64,000 nucleotides of DNA from the NCBI RefSeq assembly GCF_014195505.1, contig NZ_JACIBV010000001.1, positions 6,882,001 through 6,946,000 on the forward strand, given 5' to 3'. Position 1 is the stretch's first letter; each line of letters starts with the position of its first letter. Shown here one piece after another: positions 19,159-27,977 of this stretch. Source of the DNA: Nonomuraea dietziae (GTDB lineage Bacteria; Actinomycetota; Actinomycetes; Streptosporangiales; Streptosporangiaceae). The notes below the pieces were generated by a model, which worked only from the letters and a program-made list of their open reading frames with translations, did not search any database and was not told the DNA's origin. The position numbers and the translations under genes were made by a program.

Positions 19159-20709
19159 CTACCTCGGGACCCAGAAGAAGACCAGCATCGCGATCGCCAC
19201 GCAGATGAGGAAGCCTGCCACCTCCCACGCCCAGTCGTGGTGACGGTTGCGCCGCTTGCCCTTCCTCTTCGCCGCGGCCTTGCCCTTGGCGGCCTTGCCC
19301 GTGGCCGCCTTCTTGGCCGGGCGCTTCTGAGCAGGGCTCTTCTGTGGCGCGCTCTTCGGAGACGTGCTCTTCGGAGACGCGCTCTTCTGCGGGGCGGGTC
19401 TCTTCGGCTGCTCGGGCGGGGCGGGCCGCACCGGCTCAGGGGCGAGCGGCGCCGACGCCGCCTCCGTGGACGCCCCGGCCTCCCGCACCTGCGCCTCGGC
19501 CTTCGGCTCCTCCCGCACCGGCGTTCCGGCAGGCTCGGGAGGCAGCACGTAGACCGGCTCCCTGGGGGGACGGCGCGGCGCGAACAGGGAGGGCTCGGGG
19601 CGGGGCTCGCCCTTGTGCACGAGCAGGTCGGCCAGCGCCCTCCGGTCCCGTGCCCGCATCGGCACGTCCGTGGAGTCGGCGGCCGTGTCGGGGGTGTGGT
19701 CAGGGGGCGCCGCGGTCCAGTGGTCGTCGAGGATGTCACCGGCGGGCGGATCGGCGGGCCGCTCCTGGACGGCGGGCTTGCTGAAGGCGTCCCACGCCGA
19801 GGGAGCGTCGAGCACGTCGCCGGGCGTCGGAGCCGAGAGCACGGGCCCGCGCGCGGCCGACGAGCGCGGCAGGGGTCTGTCGCGCATGAGGGGATGGCGG
19901 GGGGAGCGGCCCTCGCGCAGCTTCGGCATCGGCGCGGTCGCCGCCTCGTGCGGTGAGACGCGCGAAGGGTCGGGAGGGGTCAGCAGCTCGGTCGGGAAGA
20001 TGCCCGTGCTGGTCGCGGGGTCGCTGACGCCCAGCGGTTGCGGCCAGGACGGCGCGGTCGGCCACAGCGGCCTCACGAACAGCGAGGTCGTGCGCGCGGC
20101 CGGAGCGGGGGCGGCGGGACGCGGGCCGAGCAGGCGGATCCTGATCGCGGCCGGCGGAGGGCGCCACGGCAGGCGGCCGAGCACATCGCGCAGGGGCGCG
20201 ACGCCCAGCGCGCCGTACACCTCGGCCACCGGCTGGGACAGCCGCGGCCCCGCGGTGCCCAGCGCCGACAGCAGCGACTGGCGGAAACGGAGCGCGGCGT
20301 TCTGGATCAGCTCGACGGCGGTGTCGTTGGCCACGTCGAGCACCCAGGCCAGCTCGGCGTCGGTGAGCCCGATGACGACGGACAGCACGAGCACCTCGCG
20401 CTGGTGCGGGCGCAGCTCGCGCAGGACGCGCTCGACCAGGGCGGTGGCGGGGTCGACCAGAGGGTCGATGACGGGAGGCGCGTAGACGATGTCGCGGCGG
20501 AAGATCTCCCGCCGCGCGAGCGCGTACAGCGCGGCACGCGGCGGCTCCACGGAGAGCGCGCTGGACAGCACGGCGTCCAGCGCGTCGGAGGCGGAGCCCG
20601 TGTCGCCGAGCTGGTCCGCGCAGTAGGCGAACAGCCCGGCGGCGTGACGGTCGTAGAGCTCGGCGATCAGATCCTCGCGAGAGCGCTGATCGGTGAGCGG
20701 AAGGGTCAC
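19159..20709 (-). CDS. Sigma-70-region-like protein with basic C-terminal tail and membrane anchor
   Basis: 516 residues from GTG 20709, which has a GAGGAA ribosome site; an open frame extends upstream but is Pro/Thr-rich and lacks family signal. N-terminal ~170 residues resemble an ECF sigma factor: region-2-like DLIAELYDRHAAGLFAYCAD and region-4-like LRELRPHQREVLVLSVVIGL with TDAELAWVLDVANDTAVELI. A long Pro/Ala/Arg-rich middle follows. Residues ~440-490 are Lys/Pro/Ala repeats like histone H1 (KSASPKSTSPKSAPQKS), and the last ~20 residues form one membrane helix (GFLICVAIAMLVFFW). It would be tail-anchored with the DNA-binding part in the cytoplasm. Whether it is an active sigma factor is unknown. 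Confidence 0.75.
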   Translation of the reverse strand: MTLPLTDQRSREDLIAELYDRHAAGLFAYCADQLGDTGSASDALDAVLSSALSVEPPRAALYALARREIFRRDIVYAPPVIDPLVDPATALVERVLRELRPHQREVLVLSVVIGLTDAELAWVLDVANDTAVELIQNAALRFRQSLLSALGTAGPRLSQPVAEVYGALGVAPLRDVLGRLPWRPPPAAIRIRLLGPRPAAPAPAARTTSLFVRPLWPTAPSWPQPLGVSDPATSTGIFPTELLTPPDPSRVSPHEAATAPMPKLREGRSPRHPLMRDRPLPRSSAARGPVLSAPTPGDVLDAPSAWDAFSKPAVQERPADPPAGDILDDHWTAAPPDHTPDTAADSTDVPMRARDRRALADLLVHKGEPRPEPSLFAPRRPPREPVYVLPPEPAGTPVREEPKAEAQVREAGASTEAASAPLAPEPVRPAPPEQPKRPAPQKSASPKSTSPKSAPQKSPAQKRPAKKAATGKAAKGKAAAKRKGKRRNRHHDWAWEVAGFLICVAIAMLVFFWVPR

Positions 20710-20946
20710 GGGGCCGGATTCCTCTGTCAGAAAGATCGGACGCGGGGGATGAGGGGGCGGCGTCGGAGTGTTGCAGGCAATCATGCCGGTTGTGGTCTTG
20801 GAATGCACCACTGGATGCTCATTTGGTAGCCCCGTGAACCGTTTCACCTGGGGGCCAACGGGACAGACGGGGATCGGTCGCCGTAGTCTGTCTCGCAGAG
20901 ATCATGGGGCGGGCCGCGGCCCCGCCGCTCGAGCGAGAGGTCGCGC

Positions 20947-21993
20947 ATGATCACATTCGACTCCGTCACGAAGCGCTATCCGGATGGCTTCGTGGCCGTG
21001 GACGACCTGTCTCTCGAGGCGGAGACGGGACAGATCACCGTGCTGGTGGGGCCGTCGGGATGCGGCAAGACCACCACGCTCAGGATGATCAACAGGATGA
21101 TCGACGCCACGGAGGGCCAGATCCTGCTGGACGGCTCCGACGTCAGGCAGATCGACCCGCCGACTCTGCGCAGGGGCATCGGGTACGTCATCCAGCAGGC
21201 GGGTCTCTTCCCCCATCGCAAGATCGTCGACAACGTGGCGACCGTGCCGTACCTGCTGGGCTGGGAGAAGAAGAAGGCCCGCGACCGCGCCATGGAGCTG
21301 CTGGAGCGGGTCGGGCTCGACCCCAAGATGGCCCAGCGCTACCCCTTCCAGCTTTCGGGCGGGCAGCAGCAGCGCGTCGGCGTGGCCCGCGCGCTGGCCG
21401 CCGACCCGCCCGTCCTGCTGATGGACGAGCCGTTCAGCGCCGTCGACCCGATCGTGCGCACCTCGCTGCAGGAGGAGCTGCTCAGGCTGCAGGCCGAGCT
21501 GAACAAGACGATCGTCTTCGTCACCCACGACATCGACGAGGCGATCAAGCTCGGCGACAAGGTCGCGGTGCTGCGGGTCGGGGGCAAGCTGGCCCAGTTC
21601 GCCGCCCCCAAGACGCTGCTGTCGGAGCCGGCCGACGACTTCGTGCGGGAGTTCCTCGGCAGGGACCGCGGCATCAGGCGGCTGTCGTTCGTCTCCAGTT
21701 CGTACCTGAAGCTCCGCACGGACCTGACCGTCACCTCGTCCTCCGCCGCCGGCCCCTCGGACGACGCGTGGCTGATGGTCGTGTCCGAGGACGGCAAGCC
21801 GGTCGGGTGGCTCGATCGCGACGAGCCCTTCGGCACCTACGTCCACGGCAAGGACTCCCTGCGCGCGGCGCTCGACGCGGCCCTGTTGTCCTCCTCGGGG
21901 CAGGCCGTGGCGCTCGACGAGTCGGGCAGGGTCGTCGGCGTCGCCACCAGGAAGGCCCTCGACGAGGCTCTCTCGGAGGCCGCCGATGGATGA
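20947..21993 (+). CDS. Glycine betaine/proline/choline-type ABC transporter ATP-binding protein (OpuCA/ProV-like)
   Basis: 348 residues. ABC ATPase with Walker A VGPSGCGKTTT, signature LSGGQQQRVGVARAL, Walker B VLLMDEPFSAVDP and the H-loop FVTHDIDEA. The early residues (MITFDSVTKRYPDG) and the KIVDNVATVPYLLGW segment are typical of osmoprotectant importers. The C-terminal ~100 residues form a degenerate CBS pair, as in OpuCA, where CBS domains sense ionic strength. First gene of a four-gene operon; it overlaps the next by 8 bp. Confidence 0.92.
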   Translation: MITFDSVTKRYPDGFVAVDDLSLEAETGQITVLVGPSGCGKTTTLRMINRMIDATEGQILLDGSDVRQIDPPTLRRGIGYVIQQAGLFPHRKIVDNVATVPYLLGWEKKKARDRAMELLERVGLDPKMAQRYPFQLSGGQQQRVGVARALAADPPVLLMDEPFSAVDPIVRTSLQEELLRLQAELNKTIVFVTHDIDEAIKLGDKVAVLRVGGKLAQFAAPKTLLSEPADDFVREFLGRDRGIRRLSFVSSSYLKLRTDLTVTSSSAAGPSDDAWLMVVSEDGKPVGWLDRDEPFGTYVHGKDSLRAALDAALLSSSGQAVALDESGRVVGVATRKALDEALSEAADG

Positions 21994-22663
21994 CGAGCAG
22001 CCGCTGTTCAGATGGAGCTGGGTCGAGAGCAACTGGAACTCCGACTCGCCCAACAGCATCGTCAACCTGCTCGAGGCGCACGTCGTGATGTCGCTCGTCC
22101 CGGTCGTGCTCGGGCTGCTCGTCTCGCTGCCGCTGGGGCTGGCCTGCGTGCGGTGGCGCTTCCTCTACCAGCCGACCTCCGCGGTCATGAACGTGATCTA
22201 CGCGCTGCCGTCGCTGCCGCTGTTCATGCTGCTGATCCCCCAGACCGGCCTCACCAGGATGACCGTGATCATCCCGCTGACCTTCTACGCCCTCGCGGTG
22301 CTGGTGCCCGCCGTCGTCGACGGCATGGGCTCGGTGCCCGACCACGTGAGGCAGTCGGCGGTGGCCATGGGCTTCACGCCGCTGCGCCGCCTGGTCCAGG
22401 TGGAGCTGCCGATCGCGGTGCCCGTCGTGCTGGCAGGGCTGCGCGTCGTCACCGTCTCCAGCATCAGCCTGGTCAGCGTCGGCGCGCTCATCGGGCAGGG
22501 CGGCCTCGGCAACCTGTTCACCGACGCCTTCCAACGCGACTTCTACACCCCCGCCATCGCGGGCATCGTGCTCATCGTGCTGCTGGCGCTGGTCGGCGAC
22601 GGGATCGTGCTGGCCGCCCAGCGCCTGCTCACGCCCTGGATGCGAGCGAGGAGGGCGTCGTGA
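21986..22663 (+). CDS. Osmoprotectant-type ABC transporter permease (OpuCB-like)
   Basis: 225 residues with five to six membrane segments and the MetI-like EAA loop VRQSAVAMGFTPLRRLVQVELPIA, which docks on the ATPase. The LISLVSVGALIGQGGLG-type segment (here SISLVSVGALIGQGGLG) is a hallmark of OpuCB/ProW permeases. It pairs with the second permease, whose GTG start overlaps its stop (GTGA). Confidence 0.92.
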   Translation: MDDEQPLFRWSWVESNWNSDSPNSIVNLLEAHVVMSLVPVVLGLLVSLPLGLACVRWRFLYQPTSAVMNVIYALPSLPLFMLLIPQTGLTRMTVIIPLTFYALAVLVPAVVDGMGSVPDHVRQSAVAMGFTPLRRLVQVELPIAVPVVLAGLRVVTVSSISLVSVGALIGQGGLGNLFTDAFQRDFYTPAIAGIVLIVLLALVGDGIVLAAQRLLTPWMRARRAS

Positions 22664-23331
22664 ACTGGTTGATCGACTTCTTCGGGAACCCGGACAACTG
22701 GTCGGGCCCCGGCGCCATCCCCGTCAGGCTCCTCGAACACCTCGGCTTCTCGGCCGCCGCGCTGGTGCTGGCCGCGCTCATCGGGATCCCGCTCGGCCTG
22801 CTCATCGGGCACACCGGCAAGGGCTCGGTGATCGTGGTGGTCAGCGCCAACCTGGCCAGGGCGCTGCCGACACTCGGCCTGCTGGTGCTCATCGTGCTGC
22901 TGCTCGGCACCGCCTCGATCTGGCCCGTACTGATCCCCCTGGTGGCGCTGGCCGTGCCGCCGATCCTGGTCAACACCTTCGAGGGCATCAGAGGGGTCGA
23001 TCCCGAGCTGCGCGACGCGGCCTATGGCATGGGACTGCGCGGCCCGCAGGTGCTGTTCAAGGTGCTCGTGCCGGTCGCGCTGCCCCTCGTCATGCTCGGC
23101 CTCAGGCTGGCGGCGGTGCAGGTCGTGGCGACCGCGGCGGTGGCCGCCTACGTCGGGCTCGGCGGGCTCGGACGTTACATCATCGACGGTTTGGCGACAC
23201 AGGACTACGAGAGCGTGGTCGGCGGCTCGGTGCTGATCGTGGGCTTCGCGCTCGCCGTACAGGGTCTGTTCACCCTCGCGCAGAAGGTGATGGTCTCCCC
23301 GGGGGTGAGCCAGCGACTGAGGGTCCGCTAA
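22660..23331 (+). CDS. Osmoprotectant-type ABC transporter permease (OpuCD-like)
   Basis: 223 residues from GTG 22660; a longer in-frame reading exists but overlaps the first permease. Five to six membrane helices, EAA loop ELRDAAYGMGLRGPQVLFKV and the family segment VAAYVGLGGLGRYIIDGLATQ. Forms a heterodimeric channel with the preceding permease. Confidence 0.92.
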   Translation: MNWLIDFFGNPDNWSGPGAIPVRLLEHLGFSAAALVLAALIGIPLGLLIGHTGKGSVIVVVSANLARALPTLGLLVLIVLLLGTASIWPVLIPLVALAVPPILVNTFEGIRGVDPELRDAAYGMGLRGPQVLFKVLVPVALPLVMLGLRLAAVQVVATAAVAAYVGLGGLGRYIIDGLATQDYESVVGGSVLIVGFALAVQGLFTLAQKVMVSPGVSQRLRVR

Positions 23332-23367
23332 TCTCTCCATTACCCCCCGTTTAGAAGGGAAATAAGC

Positions 23368-24300
23368 ATGAGACGCATATTCGGCACCGCGGCGGTCCTG
23401 TTCTCGGCGATGCTCACCCTGTCGGCCTGTGGTGGCGGCGGCAGCGGCAGCAACCCGCTGGACACCACCTCCGCGAGCGCGGCTCCCACGGGGTCCGCGT
23501 CGGCGCCGGGCGGGGGCACGGCCGTCGTCGGTTCGTTCAACTTCCCCGAGAGCGTGCTGCTGGGCTCCATCTACGCCCAGGCGCTCAAGGCCAAGGGCGT
23601 GACGGTCGAGGAGAAGCCGAACATCGGCAGCCGCGAGGTCATCTACAACCAGGTCAAGAGCGGCGGGCTGACCATCCTGCCCGAGTACAACGGCGCGCTG
23701 CTGTTCTTCGTCGACCCCAAGTCGACCGCCGCCTCGAAGGAGGAGGTCAACAGCGAGCTTGCCAGCAAGCTGCCGGCCGAGCTCGAGATCCTCGAGTCCT
23801 CTCCCGCGCAGGACAACGACTCTCTGACGGTCACCAAGGAGACCGCTGAGAAGTACAAGCTGACGACCATCGAGGACCTGGCCAAGGTCTCGAAGCAGAT
23901 GGCGGTCGGCGGTCCTCCCGAGTTCAAGAAGCGCCGTGAGCAGCAGTTCAAGGACGTCTACGGCCTTGAGTTCAAGGAGTGGAAGCCGACGGGCGACACC
24001 ACCGCGGACGCGATCAAGGACGGCACGGTCCAGGCGGGCAACGTCTTCACGACCGACCCGAAGATCATCATCAACAACATGGTCTCGCTGCAGGACCCCA
24101 AGAACGTCTTCAGCGCCCAGAACGTCACGCCGCTGGTGAACAAGGCGGCCACGACGGAGACGATCAAGACCACTCTGAACGCCGTGTCGGCCAAGCTGAC
24201 GACCGAGAACCTCACGCAGATGATGCAGAAGATCTCCGTCGACAAGGACGACCCCGCCACGGTCGCCAAGGACTGGCTGACCACCAACGGCCTGCTGTAA
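23368..24300 (+). CDS. Osmoprotectant ABC transporter substrate-binding lipoprotein (OpuCC-like)
   Basis: 310 residues. Lipoprotein signal with lipobox LTLSACG, a Gly/Ser/Ala linker, then an OpuAC-fold domain: VVGSFNFPESVLLGSIYAQA, NIGSREVIYNQVKSGGLTIL, PEYNGALLFF. This is the classic start of quaternary-amine binding proteins. Near the C-terminus come PLVNKAATTETIKTTLNAVS and repeated helices. It should bind glycine betaine, choline, carnitine or a similar compound; which one cannot be read from sequence. Last gene of the operon, followed by two strong hairpins. Confidence 0.92.
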   Translation: MRRIFGTAAVLFSAMLTLSACGGGGSGSNPLDTTSASAAPTGSASAPGGGTAVVGSFNFPESVLLGSIYAQALKAKGVTVEEKPNIGSREVIYNQVKSGGLTILPEYNGALLFFVDPKSTAASKEEVNSELASKLPAELEILESSPAQDNDSLTVTKETAEKYKLTTIEDLAKVSKQMAVGGPPEFKKRREQQFKDVYGLEFKEWKPTGDTTADAIKDGTVQAGNVFTTDPKIIINNMVSLQDPKNVFSAQNVTPLVNKAATTETIKTTLNAVSAKLTTENLTQMMQKISVDKDDPATVAKDWLTTNGLL

Positions 24301-24361
24301 CGGAAACACGCGATGTCCGAGCCAAAGGCAAGGTCCTCGCCCGCGGCTCGGGCAGCGCTCT

Positions 24362-24384
24362 TTTCAGGGGCCATGCCCCTGAAA
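24362..24384 (+). terminator. Rho-independent-like hairpin after the osmoprotectant operon
   Basis: Perfect 10-bp stem (TTTCAGGGGC / GCCCCTGAAA) with a CAT loop, about 60 bp after the binding-protein stop. The A/T ends of the stem make it look bidirectional. Confidence 0.65.
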
Positions 24385-24389
24385 CCCCG

Positions 24390-24413
24390 GTGAGGGGCCT
24401 TCCGGCCCCTCAC
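24390..24413 (+). terminator. Second strong hairpin
   Basis: Perfect 10-bp stem (GTGAGGGGCC / GGCCCCTCAC) with a TTCC tetraloop, only five bases after the previous hairpin; together they form a tandem terminator. Confidence 0.6.
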
Positions 24414-24643
24414 ACTCCCCGGTCGTCACGCGCGCCCTTCGACGCGTTCCAGCGCCGGCGCACTCCCAGGCTCTGAAGTCCTGGTGCGCGCGCGATCTCG
24501 GCGTGTAGCGGCGGTAAGGGGAGTCGCACCACGAGCGTCTTCTCGATCACGCAAACGGTCTGAAGCGAGGGGGACGACACCCCGGGCGGGTCGGGTGCGA
24601 AGGTCGTCCTGTCGTTTCGGCGGGGTGGGGTGTACGTCCCGTC

Positions 24644-25138
24644 ATGTGCCAGAGTGATCGAGTGAGTGAGTTCACCGAGGCGATGGCACAGCTGGCGGCG
24701 GGCGTGGCCGTGATCACGGTGAAGGACGGCCGTGACGACGTGGGCGTGACGGTGTCCGCGCTGATGTCCGTCTCCGTCGATCCGCCGCTCATCCTGGCCA
24801 GTCTGTCCAGCCGCGGCTATCTCGCCGAGGTGTTGCTCAGGCAGGACCGCTGGGCCGCCTCGCTGCTCTCCTCGGGGCAGGCGGCGATCGCCAGCAGGTT
24901 CGCGGTCGCCGGCCGTCCGAGCGCCCGTCACCTGGTCTCCGGCGCGCCGCACCACCGGGGCCCGCACACCGACGCGCTGATCATCGAGGGTGGGGTGGCG
25001 GCGCTGGAGGTGGAGACGACGCAGGTCGTGCCCGCGGGAGACCATGCTCTGTTCGTGGCGGGGGTGCTCGCCGTCGACTACGTGGACTCCGCGCCCCTCC
25101 CCCTGGTACGGCTGCGCGGACGCTACCGGCCGGTGTAG
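24644..25138 (+). CDS. Flavin reductase family protein
   Basis: 164 residues from ATG 24644; GTG 24662 would give the more usual N-terminus (VSEFTEAMAQLAAGVAVITV) and is a serious alternative. Flavin-reductase-like FMN-binding domain: GVTVSALMSVSVDPPLILASL and RFAVAGRPSARH. It would reduce FMN or FAD with NAD(P)H, usually for a partner monooxygenase, none of which is adjacent. It stands alone between the osmoprotectant operon and a convergent LysE gene. Confidence 0.85.
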   Translation: MCQSDRVSEFTEAMAQLAAGVAVITVKDGRDDVGVTVSALMSVSVDPPLILASLSSRGYLAEVLLRQDRWAASLLSSGQAAIASRFAVAGRPSARHLVSGAPHHRGPHTDALIIEGGVAALEVETTQVVPAGDHALFVAGVLAVDYVDSAPLPLVRLRGRYRPV

Positions 25139-25169
25139 GGCGGCGCCGTCAGAGGTGCGTGGACGTGCG

Positions 25170-25823
25170 CTACGTCAGAGGTGTGGTCACGTTCCCCGAG
25201 GTGCCGAGGGCGAGCATGACGGCCAGGACTCCGAGCAGGCTTCCCATGGTGATCCGCTGGGTCCGCAGCCAGGAGGGACGGCGGGCGAGAAACCCCGCGA
25301 GGGCTCCGGCGGCCAGCACGATCGACAGGTTCACCGAGACGGCCACCATGATCTGGAAGCCGCCGAGGATGATGCCTTGGAGCAGCACATCACCCTTGGT
25401 GAGGTCGACGAACTGCGGAATGATCGCGACGTACAGGATGGCGATCTTCGGGTTGAGCAGGTTCGTCAGCAGCCCCATGGTGAAGAGCCTGCGCGGGGAG
25501 TCGGCGGGCACGTCCTGAACGGTGAAGACCGATACGCCGCCGGGTTTGATGGTCTTCCAGGCGAGCCACAGCAGATAGCACGCCCCGGCGATCCTGATGA
25601 CGGTGAGCAGTTCGGGCACGGCGGCGAACAGCACCGCCAGCCCCAGGTTCGCGCCCACGAGGTAGACCAGGAAGCCGGCCGCGACCCCGCCCAGGGAGAT
25701 GATTCCGGCCCGGCGTCCCTGGCTGATGCTTCTCGACACCAGGTACATCATGTTCGGGCCCGGCGACAGCACCATGCCCAGCGCAATCGACACCACGCCG
25801 AGCAGTGCGCTCTGTTCGATCAT
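25170..25823 (-). CDS. LysE/RhtB family amino-acid exporter
   Basis: 217 residues from ATG 25823, which is nine bases after an AAGGTGG ribosome site; a GTG two codons upstream is possible but too close to that site. About six membrane helices and the family motif GMVLSPGPNMMYLVSRSISQGRRAG (given here in pieces: GMVLSPGPNMMYL, SRSISQGRRAG). Exports an amino acid or analogue. It is divergent from a MocR-type regulator with a PLP-binding domain, a frequent pairing in which the regulator senses an amino acid or vitamin B6. Confidence 0.9.
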   Translation of the reverse strand: MIEQSALLGVVSIALGMVLSPGPNMMYLVSRSISQGRRAGIISLGGVAAGFLVYLVGANLGLAVLFAAVPELLTVIRIAGACYLLWLAWKTIKPGGVSVFTVQDVPADSPRRLFTMGLLTNLLNPKIAILYVAIIPQFVDLTKGDVLLQGIILGGFQIMVAVSVNLSIVLAAGALAGFLARRPSWLRTQRITMGSLLGVLAVMLALGTSGNVTTPLT

Positions 25824-25980
25824 CGCCACCGTCCACCTTCTGCGTTCGAGCCATGGGATCGCCGCAGGCCACTGATTGCGCCGATATGGCGAAGCTATCC
25901 CTCAGTCCATTCTCAGTGCAATATAAGAAATTGAACTCGGAGCAATTCTGTGCTTGACTCCCCTCGGAGAGGAGACGGCC

Positions 25981-27318
25981 ATGGACGACTTCCGGCGGGT
26001 GGCTGACGAGGTGGCGGCGGACATCGCGGCTGGGCGGCTACGGCCCGGCGATCGCCTGCCGCCGCAGCGGGAGTTCGCGCGGCAGCGCGCCATCGCCACC
26101 TCCACCGCCGCCCGCGTCTACAAGGAACTGGTGCTGCGTGGCCTGACGGTCGGCGAGGTCGGACGCGGCACCTTCGTCAGGGCCGCTGCTCCACGCCCGC
26201 AGCCCGCTCTCGCCGAGCCGGCCGACAGCAGGGTCGATCTGGAGCTCACCTACGCCTTCGTGCCCGAGCAGGCGAGCCTTCTGGCCGAGAGCATGGGCGC
26301 TCTGCTGCGTCCCGACGTGCTGGAGGCGTCCATGCGCCCGGTGGGCGCGGCGGGGACGCTCCCTGCGCGCAGCGGCGTCGCCGATCTGCTCGCCCGCGAG
26401 GACTGGCGGCCGGACCAGGAGCGGGTGCTGTTCGCTGGCAACGGTCGTCAGGCGATCGCCGCGGCCATGACCGCGCTGGCCTCCCCCGGCGCCAGGATCG
26501 GCGTGGAGGAGCTCACCTATCCCGTCGTCAAGGCGATCGCGAGCCGCCTTGGGGTCACTCTCGTGCCGCTGGCCGTCGACGCGGCAGGACTGGTTCCCGA
26601 GGCCGTCGAGGCCGCCATGCGCAAGACCCCGCTCGACGCCGTCTACCTTCAGCCGACGCTGCACAACCCGCTGTCGCTGACCATGCCGGTGGAGCGCAGG
26701 ATCGAGCTGGCAGGCCTGCTGAGGCGGCTGGGCCTGCACGCGATCGAGGACGCGATCTGGTCCTTCCTGCGCCACGACCTGCCGCCTCTCGCCGCGCTCG
26801 CCCCCGAACGCACCATCCTCGTCGACAGCCTGTCCAAGCGGCTGGCTCCCGGCCTGACGCTCGGGTTCGCCGTCGTGCCCGAGGCCCTCGGGGCGAACGT
26901 CTCGACCGCCCTGCGCTCCGGTGGTTGGACGCCGATGCGTTTCGCGCTGGACGCCGCCACCCGATGGCTGAGCGACGGCGTGGTCGGCAAGGTGACCCGC
27001 GCCAAGCAGGCGGAGGCCGCCGCCCGGCAGGAGCTCGCCGCCCGGCACCTGGGGGAGTTCGCGGTGCACAGCGATCCGCATTCCTTCTACTGCTGGTGGG
27101 AGCTCCCGCCGCTGTGGCGGGCCGACACCTTCGTCGCCGCCGCCGCGCGCCAGGGCATCGCGGTCACCCCCGCGGCGGCCTTCGCCGTGGGCCACTACCG
27201 CGCCCCGAACGCCATCCGGCTGGGCCTGGCCTCCCCGCCCGCCGACATCCTCGCCCGCGCCCTGGCCACGCTCGCCGGCCTCGCCCGCTCGACTCCGGAC
27301 GATCTGCTCTCCGAGTGA
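25981..27318 (+). CDS. MocR/PdxR-type transcriptional regulator (GntR HTH plus aminotransferase domain)
   Basis: 445 residues from ATG 25981 with a GGAGAGGAG ribosome site; a TTG nine codons upstream is rejected. N-terminal GntR helix-turn-helix (RLRPGDRLPPQREFARQRAI, TSTAARVYKELVLRG), then a type-I aminotransferase-like domain of ~350 residues with DAVYLQPTLHNPLSLTMP and the PLP-lysine region VDSLSKRLAPGLTLGF, where the Lys after SLS is the expected Schiff-base residue. It uses PLP chemistry to sense a ligand rather than to transaminate. The 157-bp gap to the divergent exporter probably holds its operator. Confidence 0.92.
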   Translation: MDDFRRVADEVAADIAAGRLRPGDRLPPQREFARQRAIATSTAARVYKELVLRGLTVGEVGRGTFVRAAAPRPQPALAEPADSRVDLELTYAFVPEQASLLAESMGALLRPDVLEASMRPVGAAGTLPARSGVADLLAREDWRPDQERVLFAGNGRQAIAAAMTALASPGARIGVEELTYPVVKAIASRLGVTLVPLAVDAAGLVPEAVEAAMRKTPLDAVYLQPTLHNPLSLTMPVERRIELAGLLRRLGLHAIEDAIWSFLRHDLPPLAALAPERTILVDSLSKRLAPGLTLGFAVVPEALGANVSTALRSGGWTPMRFALDAATRWLSDGVVGKVTRAKQAEAAARQELAARHLGEFAVHSDPHSFYCWWELPPLWRADTFVAAAARQGIAVTPAAAFAVGHYRAPNAIRLGLASPPADILARALATLAGLARSTPDDLLSE

Positions 27319-27363
27319 CGGCCGGGAGGAAGACGGCGCATCCGGACAAGAAATGACGTGTAA

Positions 27364-27377
27364 TATGCACGTGCATA
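27364..27377. promoter_or_regulatory. Perfect 14-bp palindrome before the flavodoxin-fold reductase
   Basis: TATGCACGTGCATA, a perfect palindrome flanked by TGTA and ACAT, 21 bp upstream of the ATG. It overlaps the likely promoter, so it looks like a repressor operator, for instance for a MarR- or TetR-type protein not encoded next to it. Confidence 0.6.
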
Positions 27378-27398
27378 CATCTCGATCGGAGACAGCGA

Positions 27399-27965
27399 AT
27401 GGCCGAGCGTAGGTTCCTCTTCCTGATGGGCAGTGCGCGGCCGGGTGGCAACACCGAAGCCCTGGCGAGGACGGCCGCCGAGCACCTGCCCGAGGGGGCG
27501 GAGCAGCGCTGGCTGCACCTCGACGACCTGCCGCTCCCGCCGTTCAGGGATGTACGGCACGTCGACGACGGCGTCTACCGGGCGCCCGTGGGGAACGAGC
27601 GGGTGCTTCTGGAGGCCACGCTCGACGCGACCGACCTGGTGATCGCCTCGCCGCTCTACTGGTACAGCGTGTCGGCCTCCACCAAGCTCTACCTCGACTA
27701 CTGGTCGGCCTGGATGCGCGTGCCCGGCGTCGACTTCCGCAGGCGCATGGCCGGCAAGACGACCTGGGCGATCAGCGCCGTGAGTGACGACGACATGGCG
27801 GTGGCCGACCCGCTGGTGGGCACCTTGCGGCTGTGCGCGCAGTACTTCGGCGGACGGTGGGGCGGCGCGCTGCTCGGCTTCGCCAACCGTCCGGGCGAGA
27901 TGGCGACCGACCACGACGCGCTGACGAGGGCCAAGACCTTCTTCACCGCGCGAGCGACGGGCTGA
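27399..27965 (+). CDS. NADPH-dependent FMN reductase / flavodoxin-fold oxidoreductase
   Basis: 188 residues with a GGAGA ribosome site. Flavodoxin-like fold: first strand and FMN phosphate loop FLMGSARPGGNTEALAR, then DATDLVIASPLYWYSVSASTKLY, whose SPLYWYSVS loop packs on the isoalloxazine ring. It would reduce quinones, azo compounds or metal complexes with NAD(P)H; the substrate is unknown. Probably monocistronic, with a palindromic operator upstream. Confidence 0.87.
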   Translation: MAERRFLFLMGSARPGGNTEALARTAAEHLPEGAEQRWLHLDDLPLPPFRDVRHVDDGVYRAPVGNERVLLEATLDATDLVIASPLYWYSVSASTKLYLDYWSAWMRVPGVDFRRRMAGKTTWAISAVSDDDMAVADPLVGTLRLCAQYFGGRWGGALLGFANRPGEMATDHDALTRAKTFFTARATG

Positions 27966-27977
27966 CCGCCGTCACCT

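Larger units (their letters stand above)
24301..24643. other. Intergenic region with two hairpins, otherwise featureless
   Basis: 343 bp after the osmoprotectant operon. Only the two hairpins annotated separately stand out. The rest (24414-24643) is GC-rich, has no convincing ORF, and should hold the promoter of the flavin reductase gene, which I cannot pin down. Confidence 0.6.
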
